DNA from: an uncultured Ruminococcus sp.
Lineage (GTDB): Bacteria > Bacillota_A > Clostridia > Oscillospirales > Acutalibacteraceae
Length of the DNA: 10,795 bases
Direction of reading: 5' to 3'
NCBI GenBank assembly: GCA_902773395.1
Contig: CACYEJ010000434.1
Span: 1 to 10,795 of the forward strand
The notes below the pieces were generated by a model that was not told where the DNA came from, did no database searches, and saw nothing but the letters and a program-made list of their open reading frames with translations. Shown here piece by piece: positions 6,376 to 10,795 of this stretch; the stretch's first letter is position 1, and every line of letters starts with the position of its first letter. The position numbers and the translations under genes were made by a program.

Positions 6376-7908
6376 ATGGATAATAAAACAGTATATTATC
6401 GTCCGCTGCCCCCGAATCCGGCAACACTGTTAGTCCTTGAACGAGGCAAGCAGGTGCGTATAGTTTCGCTTTCCGGAAGTATGACAATCGGGCGTATGTC
6501 CAATGAATATATGAACGATATTTCTTTAAGCTCCGGTATAGTTTCCAAGCGTCACGGAGAATTTGTGTACGATGATACTTCGGCTACATATTATTATAGA
6601 GATAATAACAGTCTTAACGGTACATTTTATAATGGAATGAAGCTTGAAAAACTCAACGAAAGAGGCTCCCGTGCTGTGAAGCTGGTTGACGGCGATATTC
6701 TCAGAATTGACTGCGACAATCTTGCAAACCCCCGTTCAGATGCGGTGGTTCTCGTGTTCAGCACAAAATTTAGCATGGGGGAAGCATGGCATCGTTTTCC
6801 GCTTTATGATAAAATGCACGTAAATATCGGACGTAATAACGAAAGCGGTATCTCGCTTACAGACTTTATGGCGTCCAGAAACCATGCTGTTATGGATCGT
6901 ATTAACGGTATGTGGTATATTGCCGACAGCGGAAGTGTGAACGGTCTTGCTGTCAATAGGGTTGCTATTCAGGGTCAGTGTCCCTTGAATGTATTTGACG
7001 TTATAAATATCGCAAATACTACATTAATTTATCTCGGAAATGAAATCATTTATAATGAGGTTCATCTTAATGTTCAGAAGCAGGATTATTCCAACCGCTC
7101 CGTTGTTATGGGCGTTAATATTAATGAAGTAAGATTTGGAGAAAAACGCTTGCTTGACAATATTAACCTTGATATAGAATCAGGAGATTTTATACTTATT
7201 CTTGGCGGCTCCGGTGCCGGTAAAACCACATTTATTAAAGCCGTTATGGGTTCTATAAAGGATAATACAAGCGGTCAGGTTATGTTTGAAAATATGGATC
7301 TTTATAGAAACTTTAATATGCTAAAACATAAAATAGGATTTGTGCCGCAGTTCTCCACAACTCGTGTGAATGATACAGTGTACAACACTATCATGGACGC
7401 AGCGTACATCAAGCTTGCTGGAGAATATTCCAAAAAGGAAATTAAGCAGCGTGTAGAAGATGTTATCAAACGTATGATGCTCACAAGCCTTAGAAATAAC
7501 CTGATAAAAACTCTCAGCGGCGGTCAGTTGAAAAGACTTGAGGTTGCTTTACAGGCGATTGGTGATCAGAAAGTATTTATTCTTGACGAGCCGGATTCCG
7601 GTATGGACTATGCAACAAGAGTTGACCTTATGGGCAACTTGAAATCATGTACGGAAACAGGCGATGTTGTAATGGTTATCACTCATGCTCCTGATGATGC
7701 CGCAACGTTGTTCACAAAGGTTATTGTTCTCGCAAAGAGTCAGCGAGATGAAGTGGGACGTCTTGCTTATTACGGAGATGTTCAGAATGCCTACTCTTTC
7801 TTTGGTGTAAATAAGCTTAGTGAAATCGTTCTTGAAATCAACTACGAAGGCGGTAAAGGACGTGCCGATGAGTTTATTGATAAATACGAAAGAACCAGGA
7901 GGGGTTAA
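6376..7908 (+). CDS. Tandem-FHA-domain ABC transporter ATPase (ABCG-like)
   Basis: The 510-aa product joins two phosphothreonine-reading FHA domains to one ABC ATPase. FHA1 (about 27-115) has GR (39-40), SKRH (57-60) and NG (81-82). FHA2 (about 140-220) has GR (152-153), SRNH (167-170) and NG (189-190). All residues expected to hold the phosphopeptide are present in both. The ATPase (about 247-475) has Walker A GGSGAGKTT (277-285), Q-loop Q325, signature LSGGQ (380-384), Walker B VFILDEP (400-406), D-loop SGMD (408-411) and switch H437. No transmembrane segment is seen; the permease is the next gene, 2 nt downstream, so the ATPase acts at the inner face of the membrane. ABCG-like grouping is inferred from domain order and permease type. 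With a phosphatase and a kinase in the same operon, the FHA domains probably dock phosphorylated kinase or transporter segments. The mycobacterial exporter Rv1747 is an analogue, with a different domain layout. Confidence 0.93.
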   Translation: MDNKTVYYRPLPPNPATLLVLERGKQVRIVSLSGSMTIGRMSNEYMNDISLSSGIVSKRHGEFVYDDTSATYYYRDNNSLNGTFYNGMKLEKLNERGSRAVKLVDGDILRIDCDNLANPRSDAVVLVFSTKFSMGEAWHRFPLYDKMHVNIGRNNESGISLTDFMASRNHAVMDRINGMWYIADSGSVNGLAVNRVAIQGQCPLNVFDVINIANTTLIYLGNEIIYNEVHLNVQKQDYSNRSVVMGVNINEVRFGEKRLLDNINLDIESGDFILILGGSGAGKTTFIKAVMGSIKDNTSGQVMFENMDLYRNFNMLKHKIGFVPQFSTTRVNDTVYNTIMDAAYIKLAGEYSKKEIKQRVEDVIKRMMLTSLRNNLIKTLSGGQLKRLEVALQAIGDQKVFILDEPDSGMDYATRVDLMGNLKSCTETGDVVMVITHAPDDAATLFTKVIVLAKSQRDEVGRLAYYGDVQNAYSFFGVNKLSEIVLEINYEGGKGRADEFIDKYERTRRG

Positions 7909-7910
7909 TA

Positions 7911-8765
7911 ATGCACAAAACTTCAAGATTTACACAGACAATTGTCTATGTAAAGAAAAATTCACGTTTGTTCAAAAATCAGAAGGACTGGAAGTTTATC
8001 GCAATTGCAGCAGTAATTTCAGTGCTTGTATGCCTAATTGTTGGCGATGATATGTTCGAGTCCTTCGAGGATACACAGTCAGGATTCTTTGCCATTATTT
8101 CGGCTGCTATCTGGATTGGTGTGTTCAACTCCATTCAGAGAATTTGTAAGGAACATGATACAATTACCAGTGAGCATCGTTCGGGTTTACATATAAGCTC
8201 CTATGTGATGTCGCACGTTATATTTGATTTTGGCGTTTGTTTTGCTCAGACTTTGATTTTGGTTGTAGTCTGCAATCTTTTTATTGATTTTCCGTCAGAC
8301 GCCATTTTGCTTGGAACATCAGCAATAGAATATTTTATTACGCTGTTTTTGGTTGTATGGTGTTCTGATATTATGGGTATAATGATATCATCAGTTGCAA
8401 GCAATCCGAATGTGGCAATGACAACAATGCCGTTTGTTCTTATTATGCAGCTCATTATGAGCGGTGTGCTTTTCGAGTTGAAGCCCTGGGCTGAGATGAT
8501 AGCAAATGTTACATTCAGTAAATGGGGTATTTATGCGCTGGGAAGTATCGGAGATATTGCAAACCTTGATTTGAAGATAGTCAGCAATAATCCTGAGTTT
8601 GCTGCAATCATTGATCGTGACAAGGTGCTTAGTGCCGAAACGATTGATTCCTACGAGCATATCGCAAGTAATTTGCTTACTGATTGGGGCGTAATCGCTG
8701 TAATCGGTGTAGTTTGTATTATAATTAGTATTGTAAGCCTAAAGATCCGCAACAAAGATTCGTAA
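7911..8765 (+). CDS. ABC-2 / ABCG-like transporter permease
   Basis: The 284-aa product has six likely membrane helices at about 27-45, 58-77, 103-125, 139-161, 167-188 and 257-277, with a long loop (about 189-256) before the last, as in ABCG-type half permeases. VFNSIQRICKEHD (71-83) followed by a basic/polar stretch and SSYVMSHVIFD (96-106) resembles the connecting and coupling region of that family. The start lies 2 nt after the ATPase stop, with AGGAGG (7897-7902) inside the ATPase gene's end, 8 nt before ATG; translational coupling is likely. It should pair with the FHA-ATPase, probably as two of each subunit. The cytoplasmic N-terminus holds T4, T8 and T10, which are possible kinase targets (inference). 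Export is more usual than import for this permease class, but the cargo is unknown. Confidence 0.87.
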   Translation: MHKTSRFTQTIVYVKKNSRLFKNQKDWKFIAIAAVISVLVCLIVGDDMFESFEDTQSGFFAIISAAIWIGVFNSIQRICKEHDTITSEHRSGLHISSYVMSHVIFDFGVCFAQTLILVVVCNLFIDFPSDAILLGTSAIEYFITLFLVVWCSDIMGIMISSVASNPNVAMTTMPFVLIMQLIMSGVLFELKPWAEMIANVTFSKWGIYALGSIGDIANLDLKIVSNNPEFAAIIDRDKVLSAETIDSYEHIASNLLTDWGVIAVIGVVCIIISIVSLKIRNKDS

Positions 8766-8775
8766 GAGGTAAATT

Positions 8776-9624
8776 ATGGACGGTCTTTTAAAATATCTGA
8801 AAAAGCCGACTGATAATACGGAAATCAGCGGCAGCAGTAAAGAAATAATGACAGCTAAGGTTTTTGTGTCTACGAATGTAGGATTTGTCAGAGAGCATAA
8901 TGAGGATAATTATTATGCTGATGAATTGGGTATCCGCACAGAAGAGAACGAGATTATGGAGGGCGAGATTCCTCTTGATAAGAGAAGAATATTTGCAATA
9001 TGCGACGGAATGGGCGGCGAGGAATTCGGTGATGAAGCTTCGCTTATATCGGTAAATATCCTTTCGCTTTACACTGAGAAAATCAGAGAAGCAGTTCAGG
9101 AGGATCTTAACGAAGCTGTCAATCGCTATGCAGCGGCGGCGAATAATGAGATTTGTGAAATGGTTCGTCAGCGAAATGCCCACCAAAGCGGCAGTACGCT
9201 TGCAATGATCTGCATGGATAATAATGATGTTAATGTGTATAACATAGGTGACAGCCGTGTATATATCCTGCAAAACGATGTTTTGACTCAAATTACCGAG
9301 GATCAGACTCTTGCGCTAAAGAAGCTTCGTGCAAACATTTATACAGAGGAAGAAGCGATGAACAGCCCTGATTCTCATACAATTACGTCCTTTCTTGGTG
9401 TAGATAATCGGGGAATAGGTCCTAAAGCAGTTCCGTCGGGATATTTTCCAACAGGCTCAATGACGCTAATGATTTGCAGCGACGGTTTGACAGATATGTG
9501 CGATGATGAGGAAATATGCGAGATACTGCTGGAGGATAATGAAAACCCTGCTCATGCACTAGTTGAAAGGGCGCTTGAACACGGCGGCGTTGATAACACC
9601 ACTTGTGTTGTAGTTCAAGTTTAA
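8776..9624 (+). CDS. PP2C-family Ser/Thr protein phosphatase (PrpC/Stp-like)
   Basis: The 282-aa cytoplasmic enzyme should remove phosphate from Ser/Thr residues using two Mn/Mg ions. The catalytic domain begins near residue 28: NVGFVREHNEDNYY (34-47) with metal ligand D44, AICDGMGGEEFGD (74-86) with D77 and G78, GSTLAM (139-144), YNIGDSRVY (155-163), ITEDQTLA (173-180), ICSDGLTD (233-240) with D236, and VDNTT (272-276) with D273. All core metal-binding acidic residues are present. A polar extension of about 27 residues precedes the domain and is not usual for PrpC. M25 is an alternative start but lacks a ribosome site, whereas ATG at 8776 has GAGGT 5 nt upstream. The gap from the permease stop is 10 nt. 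The next gene is a Hanks-type kinase, the usual partner of such phosphatases. Confidence 0.94.
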   Translation: MDGLLKYLKKPTDNTEISGSSKEIMTAKVFVSTNVGFVREHNEDNYYADELGIRTEENEIMEGEIPLDKRRIFAICDGMGGEEFGDEASLISVNILSLYTEKIREAVQEDLNEAVNRYAAAANNEICEMVRQRNAHQSGSTLAMICMDNNDVNVYNIGDSRVYILQNDVLTQITEDQTLALKKLRANIYTEEEAMNSPDSHTITSFLGVDNRGIGPKAVPSGYFPTGSMTLMICSDGLTDMCDDEEICEILLEDNENPAHALVERALEHGGVDNTTCVVVQV

Positions 9625-9641
9625 TTCAGGGGTTGTTTTAA

Positions 9642-10795
9642 ATGAACACGAATGAACTTATTGATGAAATATTAAGACAAATAAAACAGCCTCTTTGGGA
9701 AAATTGGTACATTAAGCAGAAAATCGGTTCGGGTGCGTTCAGCGCAGTTTTTAAGGTGGAGGCTCAGCGAACATCAAGACGTACCAGTGTTTCGGCACTA
9801 AAAATAGAACCGATTACTGCTGAGGGAACTCACTTCTTCGATGAACAGCGTAAAAAGAATTACATCGAGAACAAAAGACGTTCTGCCGAAACCGAGGCTG
9901 AAATCATGTACAGTCTGAGAAAATGCCCGTACATAGTTGCCTACGAGGAAGAGGCTATTCGGGAGCTGTATATAGACGGTAAGTTTGAGGGCTATTACTA
10001 CCTGATTCGCATGGAGTACCTTACGGCAGTTTCTACTCTTATACAGACAAGAAAATTTGATTTTTCCGAAAAGAGTATAATTCAGCTTGCGAATGATATT
10101 GGCAGAGGTATCATGGCTGCCCATCGGCTTGAAATTATTCATAGAGATATCAAGCTTGATAATTTTTTTGTCGATGAATTTGGAACATATAAGCTGGGTG
10201 ATTTTAATATATCAAAGAAAACAGGTGCTGCAAGAACCTTTGCCGGTACGCCCGGTTACCTTGCTCCTGAAATCTACCGAGCAAAATCAAATATTGACGC
10301 AGTTTATACTGGGCAGGCAGATATTTATTCCTTTGGTATATGTTTGTATCAATTGGCGAACGAGCTGCTGTTTCCTTTTGAAGATGAGCTTGATTTGGAA
10401 GAAGCGGTTGATAAGCGTATGAGCGGCGTGGAGCTTCCACCGCCGAAGAGTGTTTCTCCGGAGTTTGCACGAATTATCCTAAAAGCCTGCGAATTTGAAA
10501 CAGAGAATCGTTATCAGACAATTGAGGAGCTGCTTGATGATATTGCCGCATTGCCACGAACGAATACAGCCAAGCAGAATTCTCAAAAGAAACCGGCTGA
10601 AAAGAAAAATGATAACTCACCTAAAGCAATGTCCGCACCGGCAGAAACTCCCAATGTCAGCACGCCTAATCTTGCTGCCAATACGATTCCGGCTATTTTG
10701 AACGAAGATGTAAAGCGTGACAACGAAGCTGCCAATATGCAGTATAATCTGAAATCGGACGGAGAGTTTCTGGAGTTCGGCAGCTATTACGTTGC
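9642..10795 (+). CDS. Hanks-type Ser/Thr protein kinase, C-terminus beyond the window
   Basis: An open frame of 384 codons runs to the right edge from ATG at 9642, with AGGGG 9 nt upstream and 17 nt after the phosphatase stop. The kinase domain (about 22-305) has the glycine loop IGSGAFSAVF (28-37), the ATP lysine K54 in SALK, a helix-C glutamate in AETEAEI (probably E85), the catalytic loop HRDIKLDN (167-174), the magnesium motif as DFN (187-189) instead of DFG, GTPGYLAPE (202-210) and ADIYSFG (226-232). The activation segment is short and offers T194, T199 and T203. A low-complexity linker rich in Lys, Asn, Pro, Ser and Thr follows (about 306-350), then LEFGSYYV (377-384), which may open a further domain. 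No transmembrane helix or PASTA repeat is seen in this part. The kinase probably phosphorylates itself and the adjacent ABC system, with the PP2C enzyme reversing this. Confidence 0.93.
   Translation, partial: MNTNELIDEILRQIKQPLWENWYIKQKIGSGAFSAVFKVEAQRTSRRTSVSALKIEPITAEGTHFFDEQRKKNYIENKRRSAETEAEIMYSLRKCPYIVAYEEEAIRELYIDGKFEGYYYLIRMEYLTAVSTLIQTRKFDFSEKSIIQLANDIGRGIMAAHRLEIIHRDIKLDNFFVDEFGTYKLGDFNISKKTGAARTFAGTPGYLAPEIYRAKSNIDAVYTGQADIYSFGICLYQLANELLFPFEDELDLEEAVDKRMSGVELPPPKSVSPEFARIILKACEFETENRYQTIEELLDDIAALPRTNTAKQNSQKKPAEKKNDNSPKAMSAPAETPNVSTPNLAANTIPAILNEDVKRDNEAANMQYNLKSDGEFLEFGSYYV

Noticed and set aside
8788..9291. Minus-strand 167-codon open frame inside the phosphatase gene
   Set aside because: It is antisense to conserved PP2C motifs, with no promoter or ribosome site.
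10200..10208. Kinase as an inactive pseudokinase because of DFN
   Set aside because: The metal-binding Asp, the ATP-binding Lys and the HRD catalytic residues are all present; only the glycine is changed.
10087..10701. Short plus-strand open frames inside the kinase region
   Set aside because: They are out of frame with the kinase, which carries every expected catalytic motif across the same bases.

Overview
The window looks like a chromosomal segment from a low-to-moderate GC anaerobic Firmicute. A gut clostridium of the Ruminococcaceae/Oscillospiraceae type fits best. This rests on A/T-rich intergenic DNA with sigma-A style promoters, strong GGAGG-type ribosome sites, Gram-positive style small alarmone synthetase and PrpC-like phosphatase genes, and a Hanks-type kinase operon. 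The taxon is an inference from gene content and style, not a match to a named genome. No tRNA, rRNA, CRISPR array, insertion sequence or phage gene was seen.

Layout. (1) Bases 1-402, minus strand: the N-terminal 134 codons of a RelA/SpoT-domain small alarmone synthetase, running off the left edge. (2) Bases 403-723: a divergent intergenic region with one clear promoter for each flanking gene. Both of these genes start with TTG. (3) Bases 724-2136: murC, ending near a strong intrinsic terminator. (4) Bases 2277-6145: a self-contained three-gene operon (promoter, genes, terminator) encoding a GtrA-family membrane protein, an FAD-dependent oxidoreductase of the amine-oxidase/UDP-galactopyranose-mutase-like superfamily, and a multi-spanning GT-C (family 39-like) glycosyltransferase. 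This set suggests synthesis, flipping and transfer of a lipid-linked sugar at the cell surface. (5) From 6179 to the right edge: a second operon with a near-consensus promoter. It encodes a tandem-FHA ABC-transporter ATPase, its ABC-2/ABCG-like permease, a PP2C-type protein phosphatase and a Hanks-type Ser/Thr kinase that is cut by the window end.

The most interesting block is the last. Kinase, phosphatase, phosphothreonine-reading FHA domains and an ABC transporter are encoded consecutively with short gaps. This suggests a transporter whose ATPase is switched by reversible threonine phosphorylation. The closest characterised parallel I know is mycobacterial Rv1747 (FHA plus ABC exporter) encoded beside the kinase PknF. 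Here the FHA domains are both N-terminal, the permease is a separate polypeptide, and the phosphatase is in the same operon. The substrate cannot be read from the sequence.
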